A program made the position numbers and the translations under genes. Of a stretch of DNA of 64,000 nt, positions 29,609 to 37,269 are shown piece by piece. The stretch comes from Ruminococcus flavefaciens. GTDB taxonomy: Bacteria > Bacteroidota > Bacteroidia > Bacteroidales > P3. Under the pieces are notes generated by a model. It was not told where the DNA came from and did not search any database. It was given only the letters and a program-made list of their open reading frames with translations. The stretch is taken from the NCBI GenBank assembly GCA_023667315.1, contig JAMPAI010000002.1:62001-126000 (forward strand), in the 5' to 3' direction. Numbering within the stretch: the stretch's first letter is position 1; each line of letters begins with the position of its first letter.

Positions 29609-30538
29609 ATGGAGAAATTTAATTTCCAAAAAGTTGCCGGTTTATGGCGTCAGGAAAAACGCGAACTTGTAAAACGTTCCACCATGTCGGCCTATTCGCT
29701 GATCCTCGAGAACCACCTGCTGCCTTCCTTCGGGCGGATGCTGCACCTTACCGAAAAATCCGTGCAGGATTTCGTGTTCCGGAAAATCGAAAACGGCCTG
29801 AGCCAAAAGAGTGTAAAGGATGCCTTGTTCGTACTTAAGATGGTGACCCGCTACGGCGAGAAAAAGGGCATGCTGCCGCATTATGAATGGGATATAAAAT
29901 TTCCCACCGAACAACCTTCCTCCGAACTGCCGGTTATCAGTGTGGAACATCAACGCAAACTCATGCGCTACCTGCTGAACCATTTCAGCTTCCGCAACCT
30001 GGGCATCTTCATCTGCCTGCATACGGGCATGCGCATCGGCGAACTGTGCGCCATGCAATGGCGGGACGTCGACCTGAGGCGGGACGTGATCACCGTAAGC
30101 AAGACCGTTGAACGCATCTACGTGGTGGAGGGCAGGCAAAAACACACCGAACTGATCGTTTCCTCGCCCAAAACGCCCAATTCCCATCGGGAAATCCCCA
30201 TTTCGAAAGAACTGCGCAGGGTGCTCAAACCCCTGATGTGCTTTGCCGAACCCGATTTCTACGTGCTCACCAACAAGGCCACGCCCACCGAACCGCGCAC
30301 CTACCGCGCCTACTACAAACGGCTTATGGAGACGCTCCGCCTGCCCTGCATCAAGTTCCACGGCCTGCGCCACAGTTTCGCCACCCGCTGCATCGAGAGC
30401 AAGTGCGACTATAAGACCGTGAGCGTGATTCTGGGACATTCCAACATCGCCACCACGCTGAACCTCTACGTCCACCCCGACATGGAGCAGAAAAAACGCT
30501 GCATAGAACGGATGAACAAGATCTTGGGGCGGCTGTAA
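29609..30538 (+). CDS. tyrosine recombinase (site-specific integrase family)
   Basis: 309 residues from ATG 29609 (MEKFNFQKVAGLWRQE). It has an N-terminal SAM-like core-binding domain (~10-100) and a catalytic domain with the usual residues: Arg in HTGMRIGELCAMQW, His-x-x-Arg in KFHGLRHSFATR, GHSNIATT, and the tyrosine nucleophile in LNLYVHPD. Base use matches the core genome rather than the AT-rich islands. No relaxase, excisionase or att-like repeat is seen near it, and it is followed directly by rlmN, so it could be a resident invertase or resolvase rather than the integrase of a mobile element. XerC/D identity is not supported by the length and N-terminus. Confidence 0.85.
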   Translation: MEKFNFQKVAGLWRQEKRELVKRSTMSAYSLILENHLLPSFGRMLHLTEKSVQDFVFRKIENGLSQKSVKDALFVLKMVTRYGEKKGMLPHYEWDIKFPTEQPSSELPVISVEHQRKLMRYLLNHFSFRNLGIFICLHTGMRIGELCAMQWRDVDLRRDVITVSKTVERIYVVEGRQKHTELIVSSPKTPNSHREIPISKELRRVLKPLMCFAEPDFYVLTNKATPTEPRTYRAYYKRLMETLRLPCIKFHGLRHSFATRCIESKCDYKTVSVILGHSNIATTLNLYVHPDMEQKKRCIERMNKILGRL

Positions 30539-30543
30539 AAGAT

Positions 30544-30551
30544 TATCTTTG
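30544..30551 (+). promoter_or_regulatory. -7 box TATCTTTG before rlmN
   Basis: TATCTTTG ends four bases before the rlmN ATG at 30556. A TTG at 30524-30526 lies 17 bp upstream, slightly short. A near-leaderless mRNA is predicted. Confidence 0.55.
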
Positions 30552-30555
30552 CGGC

Positions 30556-31605
30556 ATGGAACAGCATGAGATTTTATTGGGCAAGAGCCTGGAGGAACTG
30601 CAGGGGCTTTGCGCGGAATTAGGGTTCAGGAAGTTTACCGCCAGACAGATCTGCGCGTGGATCTACCAAAAGAGAGTGCGGGACATCGCGCAGATGACCA
30701 ACCTTTCGCTCAAAGACCGCGCCATCTTGGAAGAGGCCGCCGAAACCGGCATCCATGAGCCTTTGCAAGCCCAACAATCGGCCGACGGAACCAAGAAATA
30801 CCTTTTTGCCAGCCCCGGTTCCGAGAACCGTCCGGGGCAGTCCGGATTTATCGAATCTGTCTTGATTCCCGACGGCGGGCGCGCCACCCTCTGCGTCAGT
30901 TCCCAGTCGGGCTGCCGCATGAACTGCGCCTTCTGCGCCACCGGAAGCCAAGGCTTCAACCACCACCTGCCCGCAAACCAGATACTGAACCAGATTCTCG
31001 CCGTACCCGAATCCGACTTCCTCACCAACCTCGTGTTCATGGGCATGGGCGAACCCTTCGACAATATCGCCAATGTGCTTAAGGCTCTCCAGGCGCTCAC
31101 CGCCCCCTGGGGCTGGGCGTGGAGCCCCACCCGCATCACGGTTTCCACCGTGGGCATCACCCCGCAGCTGCCGCGTTTTATGGAAGAATGCCGCTGCCAT
31201 CTGGCCATAAGCCTGCACAACCCCTTTGCCGACGAACGCGCCGAGCTGATGCCGGTAGAGAAGGCCTATCCCGTAAGGGAACTGGTGGAACTGCTCAAAA
31301 CCTACGACGACTGGTACGGACAAAGGCGGGTTTCGTTCGAATATATACTGATTGACGGTTTCAACGACACGCCCCGGCACGCCCTGGCCACCGCAAGACT
31401 GCTGCATGGCCTGCCCTGCCGCGTGAACCTTATCAACTACCACGAGGTTCCGGGCAAGCCTTATCGGAAATCGAGCCCCCAGAAAACGGAAAGTTTCCAG
31501 AAGATATTGCAGGAAAAAGGCATTACCTGCACCCTGCGCAAATCGCGGGGCGAAGACATCATGGCCGCCTGCGGTCTGCTGGCCAAGACGAAGGGGGAAA
31601 AATAA
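30556..31605 (+). CDS. rlmN: 23S rRNA (adenine(2503)-C(2))-methyltransferase RlmN
   Basis: 349 residues. It is a radical SAM enzyme that methylates C2 of A2503 in 23S rRNA (and A37 of some tRNAs). The N-terminal helical domain (FTARQICAWIYQKR) is followed by the catalytic cysteine segment LCVSSQSGC, the iron-sulfur motif C120-x3-C124-x2-C127 in GCRMNCAFCATGSQGF, the GMGEPFDN motif, STVGITPQL, and the second catalytic cysteine near the C-terminus in DIMAACGLLA. Length is normal. It follows the recombinase stop by 17 bp but has its own -7 box, and it is convergent with the 31618-32598 gene. Confidence 0.95.
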   Translation: MEQHEILLGKSLEELQGLCAELGFRKFTARQICAWIYQKRVRDIAQMTNLSLKDRAILEEAAETGIHEPLQAQQSADGTKKYLFASPGSENRPGQSGFIESVLIPDGGRATLCVSSQSGCRMNCAFCATGSQGFNHHLPANQILNQILAVPESDFLTNLVFMGMGEPFDNIANVLKALQALTAPWGWAWSPTRITVSTVGITPQLPRFMEECRCHLAISLHNPFADERAELMPVEKAYPVRELVELLKTYDDWYGQRRVSFEYILIDGFNDTPRHALATARLLHGLPCRVNLINYHEVPGKPYRKSSPQKTESFQKILQEKGITCTLRKSRGEDIMAACGLLAKTKGEK

Positions 31606-31617
31606 GAGGGATTCGCG

Positions 31618-32598
31618 TTACCGGCTTCTCAAACGGGCCAGGAAATCGGGAGTCTTGTCCTCGCTCTCGATGTTCAGTTTCTTGCGTATCTTGTAGATGG
31701 TGGTCTCTACCGTGCGCACCGAACGGTTGGTGAGTTCGGCTATGTCTTTGGTGGCCATGCCCAACGAAAGCAAGGCGCAGAGCCGAAGTTCGTAGGGCGT
31801 CATTTCTTCGGAAGAGATGCTTTCCAGCTTCTGCCAGAAACCGGGATGTATCTTCTCGAAACAGTTCTTGTATTCTTCCCATTCGCTCTTGGCATCCAGC
31901 AGCTTCACGGCCGCCATCAGTTCCGAAAGCTTTTCCTTGCGCGAATCGTCGGTCTTGGCCGCCGCCACCTTCTTGATACCGTCGGTAAGGGTCAGCAGGA
32001 GTTCGTGGCTCTTGAGGAGCAATAACTGTTCATCGGCGTTCAGTTCGGGAAGCTGCGCGGAAACGGCTTCGGCCTTGACTTCGGGTTCACGCTGCCGCTT
32101 CGGTTCCACCTTGGCCGCCGGTTTGGGTTCGGGCATCAGCACCGACTGCAGTCCGGCTTCTTCCACCACCGGCTTTTGCTGTACGGGAGCCGGCGCGGGC
32201 ATCTTCGCTTCCGGTTCGGCCACGGTTTTCTGCACGAAGCCGGCAAAAGAGGCTTCCTGTTTCTTTTCGGGCTTGTTGCGCTTGTAATCCCAACTGGTAT
32301 AAGGACCTACGGGCGTGGCCTGCACCGCGGGGTCCACCTGGCGGAACACCGGCAGAATTTCTTCTTCGGGCTCTTCCTCGGGCTCGTCTTCCCGACCGTG
32401 CAGCGTATCGAAACCAAACGAGAGGTCGCGCATCTTGTGCACCTTGCCGTCGTTTATCTCGAATCTTTCCTTATTGCGCGTACGGCGCGACTTGGTGGCC
32501 AGCAGCACGATGCCTGCCACGATAAGCGCCACACAGAGGCCGATGACAATCCAGACGTACACCGGCATTTCTTCAAGCTCGATTAAATTCTCACCCAT
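31618..32598 (-). CDS. membrane-anchored protein with C-terminal LuxR-like HTH
   Basis: 326 residues. A single transmembrane helix near the N-terminus (~13-34, VWIVIGLCVALIVAGIVLLAT) is followed by a basic stop (KSRRTRNK), a long low-complexity linker rich in Pro, Lys, Glu and Ala (~70-185), a helical segment (~190-265), and an HTH at the end (ALLSLGMATKDIAELTNRSVRTVETTIYKIRKKLN). This puts the HTH in the cytoplasm. The HTH is of the same broad type as that of the 4278-6011 regulator, but there are no TPRs here. No target is known. slyD lies 3 bp upstream on the same strand, so they are probably co-transcribed. Confidence 0.78.
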   Translation of the reverse strand: MGENLIELEEMPVYVWIVIGLCVALIVAGIVLLATKSRRTRNKERFEINDGKVHKMRDLSFGFDTLHGREDEPEEEPEEEILPVFRQVDPAVQATPVGPYTSWDYKRNKPEKKQEASFAGFVQKTVAEPEAKMPAPAPVQQKPVVEEAGLQSVLMPEPKPAAKVEPKRQREPEVKAEAVSAQLPELNADEQLLLLKSHELLLTLTDGIKKVAAAKTDDSRKEKLSELMAAVKLLDAKSEWEEYKNCFEKIHPGFWQKLESISSEEMTPYELRLCALLSLGMATKDIAELTNRSVRTVETTIYKIRKKLNIESEDKTPDFLARLRSR

Positions 32599-32601
32599 GG
32601 C

Positions 32602-33111
32602 TTATTTTCTTTTGGCGGGATTTTCCAATTGCAGTTCGGCCTCGATTTCTTCTTTCGTGGCCTTGCGCACACCCAGCACCTTTCCCATAAAGTGCAAGGT
32701 TTCGCCTGCCAGGGGATGATTGAAATCGAGCGTTACCTTGCCGTCTTCCTTCTTGAGCACCACAGCCTGGTATTCGGCGCCGTCCATATCCTCGATCGGA
32801 ATGATGTCGCCTTCCTGAACCTCCACTTCCTCATCTTCGGGAACGGCCGCCATCAGTTCGGACTGCGGCACGGTAACCACCTTTTCCTCATCGTATTCGC
32901 CGTAGCCCTGGCCTTCCCCGATAATGAACTCGAAGCTGTCGCCCTCCTGCAGACCCTGCAGGTTCTTTTCGAGCACTTCCAGCATCACGTCGTGCCCCAT
33001 CAGGGCTTCCATCGGTTCGTTTTCATCCACTTGCTCGATAATGTCGCCCTGTGCATCGTCGTATCTGAGCGTATAGACCAGCGTGGCTATGGTGTCTTTT
33101 CCTATCTTCAT
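32602..33111 (-). CDS. slyD: FKBP-type peptidyl-prolyl isomerase, SlyD-like
   Basis: 169 residues. It is a cytoplasmic prolyl isomerase/chaperone. It opens MKIGKDTIATLVYTLRYDDAQGDIIEQ, as SlyD proteins do, with the FKBP half-strand PMEALMGHDVMLEVLEKNLQGLQEGDSFEF and an inserted-flap region (~70-130), then VTLDFNHPLAGETLHFMGKVLGVRKATKEE. There is no histidine-rich metal-binding tail; the protein ends with LQLENPAKRK. The promoter is at 33171-33202, giving a leader of about 50 nt. Confidence 0.9.
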   Translation of the reverse strand: MKIGKDTIATLVYTLRYDDAQGDIIEQVDENEPMEALMGHDVMLEVLEKNLQGLQEGDSFEFIIGEGQGYGEYDEEKVVTVPQSELMAAVPEDEEVEVQEGDIIPIEDMDGAEYQAVVLKKEDGKVTLDFNHPLAGETLHFMGKVLGVRKATKEEIEAELQLENPAKRK

Positions 33112-33170
33112 CGTTTTCTTTAAGATTTCAAGGGTGAACGCCCTCCATCGGAGCGTTTTCCCACAAGGGG

Positions 33171-33202
33171 CAAATATAGTTCAATTTTGGCTTTTGCGCC
33201 AA
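33171..33202 (-). promoter_or_regulatory. promoter TTG-N21-TATATTTG for slyD
   Basis: On the minus strand a TTG at 33200-33202 is followed by 21 bp and TATATTTG at 33171-33178. Spacing and boxes match the Bacteroidota -33/-7 pattern. It is divergent from the promoter at 33240-33270. Confidence 0.7.
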
Positions 33203-33239
33203 TCAATCAGGGGTTTTGGAAAGCGTTTTTTGCCCCCTC

Positions 33240-33270
33240 TTGCATTTTAAAGCCAAAAAGCGTACCTTTG
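33240..33270 (+). promoter_or_regulatory. promoter TTG-N20-TACCTTTG for the 29-residue gene
   Basis: TTG at 33240-33242, 20-bp spacer, TACCTTTG at 33263-33270. This is one of the best consensus matches in the window. The leader to the ATG at 33308 is about 30 nt. Confidence 0.75.
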
Positions 33271-33307
33271 CAGTCCTTTTGTTGCAAACAATTAAAAGTT
33301 AAACAAT

Positions 33308-33397
33308 ATGCCGAGCGGAAAGAAACGTAAGAGACATAAAATGGCTACGCACAAACGCAAAAAACGTTTGCGCAAGAATCGTCATAAGAACAAATAG
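33308..33397 (+). CDS. 29-residue basic protein, AURKAIP1/COX24 (bS22-like) family
   Basis: The ATG at 33308 opens a 29-codon gene with strong own signals: a consensus promoter upstream and a terminator 30 bp downstream. The product begins MPSGKKRKRHKMATHKRKKR and is more than half Lys/Arg/His. The motif KRKRHKMATHKRKKRLRKNRH matches in outline the very short AURKAIP1/COX24-domain proteins, whose mitochondrial relative mS38 and mycobacterial relative bS22 are small-subunit ribosomal proteins. Ribosome binding is therefore likely here too, by family knowledge. Usual minimum-length cut-offs would miss it. Confidence 0.85.
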   Translation: MPSGKKRKRHKMATHKRKKRLRKNRHKNK

Positions 33398-33426
33398 TCT
33401 GGAAACAGGCTGTTTGTGGTCGGAAA

Positions 33427-33458
33427 AAAGCCTCGCATGGATGCGGGGCTTTTTTTTT
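33427..33458 (+). terminator. terminator after the 29-residue gene
   Basis: The stem AAAAGCCTCGCAT / ATGCGGGGCTTTT with one T-G wobble and a two-base loop is followed by nine Ts in total. It is very strong. Confidence 0.9.
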
Positions 33459-33498
33459 ATGCCGTTCATTAACCGACCCATATTTTAAGAAATCTCTT

Positions 33499-33506
33499 TA
33501 TCTTTG
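33499..33506 (+). promoter_or_regulatory. -7 box TATCTTTG for the restriction endonuclease gene
   Basis: TATCTTTG at 33499-33506. Its last G is the first base of the GTG that would start a longer reading frame, so translation must begin at the ATG at 33530. No clear TTG -33 element is present. Confidence 0.55.
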
Positions 33507-33529
33507 TGTGTAAACTTCTTTATTCTGTT

Positions 33530-34276
33530 ATGAAAAACTACAATCTCGGATTTATTTCGGATGAGAATATTTATGACCACGTTAAACAGACCGTGGCCGC
33601 ATACCGACACGAAATAGACTTAAAGCAATTCAACGATAATATCATTGACCCCATCAAACTCACTTTCGATGCTAAAGTTTATGGGAAAACCCTCAAACAG
33701 GCGGTTGAAGACGAATGTTTCAGGCAAATAGATAAATCAAACACCAATCGAATCGGATATTTCCATCAGAATCTGTTCCGTTATGCGGGAAACGGGTGGA
33801 CTGTTCCCAACGAAGGTTTTGATGTGCAGAATCAAGAGAAGCACATCTACGTCGAGATGAAGAATAAGCACAATACCATGAATTCGGCTTCTTCCCAAAA
33901 GACGTATATGAAAATGCAGGCTCAGCTTCTTGACGATGACGAGGCCATATGCTACCTTGTAGAAGTCATCTCGACCAAATCAAAGGATGAAGCATGGTCT
34001 ATGTCTCTCGATGGACAACACCGTTCCCATAAAAAAATCCGGCGTATGTCGATGGACAAGTTCTATGAATTGGTTTTCGGCGTTCCCGATGCTTTTTATC
34101 GGTTATGTGTTGCACTCCCATCCATCATTGAGGACGTTGTATCAGAGCACAAAGAATTCACCCTAAAGAATTCCGTTTACAAGGAACTTTCCCGAAAACA
34201 TTCTGATATACTCACCAGCCTATATTTGTTAGCCTTTTCCACTTACGAAGGCTTCGACAACCTCCTATCCAGATAA
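33530..34276 (+). CDS. type II restriction endonuclease, Eco47II-like
   Basis: 248 residues from ATG 33530 (MKNYNLGFISDENIYDHV). It resembles the Eco47II family of type II endonucleases. A PD-(D/E)XK-like site is visible as GFDVQNQEKHIYVEMKNKHNTMN, with the D...ExK triad, and the LFRYAGNGWTVPNEGFD segment is family-typical. Eco47II cuts GGNCC; whether this enzyme shares that site cannot be settled from sequence alone. The cognate methylase follows after 3 bp. AT-rich codon use differs from the core genes on either side, which points to acquisition. Confidence 0.82.
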   Translation: MKNYNLGFISDENIYDHVKQTVAAYRHEIDLKQFNDNIIDPIKLTFDAKVYGKTLKQAVEDECFRQIDKSNTNRIGYFHQNLFRYAGNGWTVPNEGFDVQNQEKHIYVEMKNKHNTMNSASSQKTYMKMQAQLLDDDEAICYLVEVISTKSKDEAWSMSLDGQHRSHKKIRRMSMDKFYELVFGVPDAFYRLCVALPSIIEDVVSEHKEFTLKNSVYKELSRKHSDILTSLYLLAFSTYEGFDNLLSR

Positions 34277-34279
34277 AAA

Positions 34280-35641
34280 ATGTGCCAAACCATATCCGTC
34301 AACAATTTTGCCGATTTATTAGGCGTTTCTCGAAGCACCGTCGAAACATGGATTTCGAATGGTAGATACATAGCACATACTGACAAATCCGGCAAACGCT
34401 TTTTTTATTTGGAGCAAATTTCCGATGTTCCCGAAATTGCATCTATGGTTTCGAGTAATTGGGATGCCGAAACTCAGACCCAGGCTCAAGGTTTCTTCAC
34501 TTCAGCGGAACTCTTTGCCGGTGCTGGAGGTCTGGCACTCGGCATGCAAAACGCAGGGTTTCACCACCTGTTTTTAAACGAACTGGATCACACCGCCTGC
34601 GAAACACTCCGGCTTAACCGACCTGATTGGAATATCGTTGAAGGGGATATTCACGAAATCGACTTCTCTCCCCTTAAGGATAAGATAGACTTCCTTTCCG
34701 GTGGATTCCCCTGTCAGGCATTTTCTTATGCAGGAAAACGATTGGGGTTTGCCGAAACCAGAGGAACATTGTTTTTTGAATTGGCACGCGCAGTTGATGA
34801 AATACAGCCTAAGGTCTTTTTGTGTGAAAATGTACGGGGATTGCTGGAACACGATAACGGCCGTACATTACAAACCATAAAAAATGTCATTGCCGAACTT
34901 GGATATACACTGATTGAACCACGTATCTTACGTGCAATCCAATACAATGTACCCCAAAAAAGAGAAAGGCTTATCCTCATCGCCATACGCAATGACCTTG
35001 CCCCTTTCGTCCACTTTACTTGGCCAGATGTGTGTCCGTCAATTCCAACCCTCCGGGATGCGTTTTACAAAGGTCGTTTGTTCGATTGCGATGTCCCTGA
35101 ATCTCCCGGACAACAATATCCTGAATCAAAGAAAAAAGTGATGGAACTTGTTCCGGAAGGCGGAGATTGGAGAGATTTACCCGAGCAAATCGCACGTGAA
35201 TACATGAAGGGAAGTTATGGTTTAGGTGGAGGGAAGACCGGTATGGCGAGAAGACTCTCTTTAGATGAACCGAGCCTTACACTGACTTGCGCCCCTGCCC
35301 AAAAACAGACCGAACGTTGCCATCCTTTAGAAACCCGTCCTCTAACCGTACGCGAATACGCACGTATTCAAACCTTTCCTGACTCCTGGAAGTTTTGCGG
35401 TAATCTCAGTGCACAATACAAACAAATCGGGAACGCCGTTCCCGTTAATCTTGCATGGGCCATAGGCAGGTCTATCATCCGATTGTTTAATGAAATGATT
35501 GACCTTGGCCTAATCAAACCATCTGAATTGGTAAAATATCAAAAGCACCAAACCAGATTGCACGGGCTTTTCGAAGGTATGGTTTGCGATAACCATACAT
35601 ACAGAAAAACATCAAAGAGTAGAACGAAGAAAGAGAGATAG
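34280..35641 (+). CDS. DNA (cytosine-5) methyltransferase with N-terminal HTH
   Basis: 453 residues. It methylates C5 of cytosine and protects host DNA from the adjacent endonuclease. C5-MTase motifs: I ELFAGAGGLALGMQNAG (~78), IV with catalytic Cys145 in GGFPCQAFSYAGKRLGF, VI ENVRGLL (Glu183), VIII VPQKRERLILI, X near IGNAVPVNLAWAIG. The first ~55 residues (ISVNNFADLLGVSRSTVETWISNGRYIAH) form an excisionase/MerR-type helix-turn-helix fused ahead of the catalytic domain, as also found in a different form in M.SsoII-type enzymes that repress their own operon. Self-regulation is inferred. The promoter repeat unit begins two bases after its stop. Confidence 0.9.
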   Translation: MCQTISVNNFADLLGVSRSTVETWISNGRYIAHTDKSGKRFFYLEQISDVPEIASMVSSNWDAETQTQAQGFFTSAELFAGAGGLALGMQNAGFHHLFLNELDHTACETLRLNRPDWNIVEGDIHEIDFSPLKDKIDFLSGGFPCQAFSYAGKRLGFAETRGTLFFELARAVDEIQPKVFLCENVRGLLEHDNGRTLQTIKNVIAELGYTLIEPRILRAIQYNVPQKRERLILIAIRNDLAPFVHFTWPDVCPSIPTLRDAFYKGRLFDCDVPESPGQQYPESKKKVMELVPEGGDWRDLPEQIAREYMKGSYGLGGGKTGMARRLSLDEPSLTLTCAPAQKQTERCHPLETRPLTVREYARIQTFPDSWKFCGNLSAQYKQIGNAVPVNLAWAIGRSIIRLFNEMIDLGLIKPSELVKYQKHQTRLHGLFEGMVCDNHTYRKTSKSRTKKER

Positions 35642-35642
35642 G

Positions 35643-35732
35643 TATCTTTAGCCGCGCTGAAATGTTTGCCGCCCCCTGCCCCTTTAGGAAAAAGAAATTT
35701 TTCCGTTTGCTCTCGACTTATTCGTATCTTTG
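35643..35732 (+). repeat. hairpin/promoter repeat unit upstream of the AlbA_2 gene
   Basis: It begins GTATCTTTAGCCGCGCTGAA, shared exactly with 37149-37168, and ends with CTCGACTTATTCGTATCTTTG, matching the end of the 37149-37231 unit with one change. Between them lies a hairpin GGAAAAA / TTTTTCC with a GAAA loop (35688-35705), unlike the other hairpins in sequence. The terminal TATCTTTG (35725-35732) is a -7 box reading into the gene at 35759. The usual TTG at 21 bp is degenerate here. Confidence 0.7.
35725..35732 (+). promoter_or_regulatory. -7 box TATCTTTG for the AlbA_2 gene
   Basis: TATCTTTG lies 26 bp before the ATG at 35759 and is downstream of the in-frame ATG at 35666, which is therefore rejected as the start. 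A TTG at 35707-35709 is only 15 bp away. Confidence 0.5.
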
Positions 35733-35758
35733 GGTTTGCTGAATATACCGTAACTGCA

Positions 35759-37147
35759 ATGGAATTAAAGACCTTGATAGCAGAATGCACTGCATACGAT
35801 TTTAAATTGAAGCTTGAGGAAAAGAAACCTAAAAGCTGGCTAAAGAGTGTGTGTGCTTTTGCCAATGGTTTGGGCGGTTCCCTTTTCTTTGGAATAGACG
35901 ACAATGGAACTATTCGGGGACTTGACAATGTGCAATATATTTGCGAAACCATCAGCAGCAAGATTCGCGACTATCTGGATCCCCTACCCGATATAAAGAT
36001 GATTCCGCAAAGAATTAACCGCCTTGATATATTGCAGCTGAAAGTTCATGCCGGGCACTACACTCCTTACTATTATATCGGTGATGGTCAGCGTATTGCA
36101 TTTATCCGCATTGGTAATGAAAGCATTCCTGCAACGGCAGAACAACTGGTTCGCTTGGTCTTGAAGGGCTCAAATAAAACCTTTGACTCCTTACACACGG
36201 AATATAGATTAGAAAACCATGCTTTTTCCATATTGGCAAATGCTTTTAAAACGCGTACAGGCCAGGAATGGAACGAAAAATACCTCTTGTCGTTTGGTCT
36301 TGCTACAAATACCGGTTCCCTTACCAACGCAGGAGCATTATTTGCCGATGATTGTCCCTTGTGGCAATCGCGCCTATATTGCACACGGTGGAGCGGCAAG
36401 GAGAAGGGCGATGCCGTCAATGATGCCGAGTTTACGGGCAATGTACTGATGTTGCTTCGTGAAGCCATGAATTTTGTAAAATCGAACACCAAGAGAGGTT
36501 GGGAAAAGCTGCCCGATGGCCGGAAAAACAAACCGGAGTATGCGGAGCGCGCCATTCTCGAAACGATGGTCAATCATTTCATCCACCGAGACTACACCGT
36601 GATGGGTGGTGAGGTACATCTGGATATTTACGACGACCGCCTAACCGTAACATCTCCCGGTGGAATGTATAATGGTGAGTTGATTCAAAATCTGGATATT
36701 GCAAATGTTTCTTCCGAAAGGCGCAATCCGATACTCGCCAATGTAATGGCGCAGTTGGACTATATGGAGAAGCGAGGCAGCGGGCTTACCCGTATCTGCA
36801 ATGAAACCAAAGCCCTTGATGGATATCGGGACGAATTGAAACCTATCTTCAACTCCACTCCCGCTCAATTTCAAACCACCATCTTTGCCTCTGCCGATAT
36901 GAGAAATGTCGGAGACTTTGTCGGAGACTTTGTCGGAGACATGTCGGAGGCAAAACTCCCTGAACGCCAGCAAAGAATACTCAATTTCATTAAAGCTTCC
37001 CCGACCATTACCGCCAAGCAGATGTCGGAGACCCTGTCGGTAAGCCAACGTACCGTAGAACGAGATATTTCCGCCTTGCAAAAAAAAGGTTTCCTAAAGC
37101 ATGAAGGCAAGGACAATGCCGGAAGGTGGGTAGTACTGCCGAAGTGA
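35759..37147 (+). CDS. AlbA_2/schlafen-type DNA-binding protein with C-terminal wHTH
   Basis: 462 residues from ATG 35759. The N-terminal AlbA_2 (schlafen-like) domain shows SWLKSVCAFANGLGGSLFFGIDDNGTIRGLD (~30-60). A middle domain of the HATPase-like family follows (AILETMVNHFIHRDYTVMGGEVHLDIYDDRLTVTSPGGM, then NPILANVMAQLDYMEKRGSGLTRI). The end has a three-fold in-frame VGDF-type repeat (VGDFVGDFVGDMSE; the DNA repeats a 12-bp unit at 36911-36945) and a DeoR-like HTH (ITAKQMSETLSVSQRTVERDISALQKKGF). Such proteins are frequent, often labelled transcriptional regulators or ATP-binding proteins, with roles mostly unknown. The gene is AT-rich and bracketed by two promoter-repeat units. Confidence 0.8.
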   Translation: MELKTLIAECTAYDFKLKLEEKKPKSWLKSVCAFANGLGGSLFFGIDDNGTIRGLDNVQYICETISSKIRDYLDPLPDIKMIPQRINRLDILQLKVHAGHYTPYYYIGDGQRIAFIRIGNESIPATAEQLVRLVLKGSNKTFDSLHTEYRLENHAFSILANAFKTRTGQEWNEKYLLSFGLATNTGSLTNAGALFADDCPLWQSRLYCTRWSGKEKGDAVNDAEFTGNVLMLLREAMNFVKSNTKRGWEKLPDGRKNKPEYAERAILETMVNHFIHRDYTVMGGEVHLDIYDDRLTVTSPGGMYNGELIQNLDIANVSSERRNPILANVMAQLDYMEKRGSGLTRICNETKALDGYRDELKPIFNSTPAQFQTTIFASADMRNVGDFVGDFVGDMSEAKLPERQQRILNFIKASPTITAKQMSETLSVSQRTVERDISALQKKGFLKHEGKDNAGRWVVLPK

Positions 37148-37149
37148 AG

Positions 37150-37231
37150 TATCTTTAGCCGCGCTGAAGATACTCCGCCTCGGCATTGCTCAAATAAATT
37201 TGGCATTGCTCTCGGCTTATTCGTATCTTTG
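37150..37231 (+). repeat. hairpin/promoter repeat unit upstream of the flippase operon
   Basis: It starts three bases after the AlbA_2 stop with TATCTTTAGCCGCGCTGAA and ends with CTCGGCTTATTCGTATCTTTG. The central hairpin GGCATTGC...GGCATTGC-type dyad (CATTGCTCAAAT/ATTTGGCATTG region, 37180-37207) is nearly the reverse complement of the 14948-15097 units. TTG (37200-37202), 21 bp and TATCTTTG (37224-37231) make a complete promoter reading into 37270. Confidence 0.75.
37200..37231 (+). promoter_or_regulatory. promoter TTG-N21-TATCTTTG for the flippase operon
   Basis: TTG at 37200-37202 with TATCTTTG at 37224-37231, inside the repeat unit. The ATG of the flippase is at 37270. The eight-gene run to 46159 has no other obvious promoter of this quality. 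Confidence 0.7.
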
Positions 37232-37269
37232 TAGTTCGCGGTTTCGCAATTGTTTTTTGGGTTCTTGCC

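Noticed and set aside
36905..36950. Phase-variation tract in the AlbA_2 gene
   Set aside because: The repeat is 12 bp, a multiple of three, so a change in number does not shift the frame.
37169..37207. Rho-independent terminator in the repeat unit upstream of the flippase
   Set aside because: The hairpin has no T-run on the plus strand and lies before a full TTG-N21-TATCTTTG promoter, so it reads better as part of the promoter repeat.
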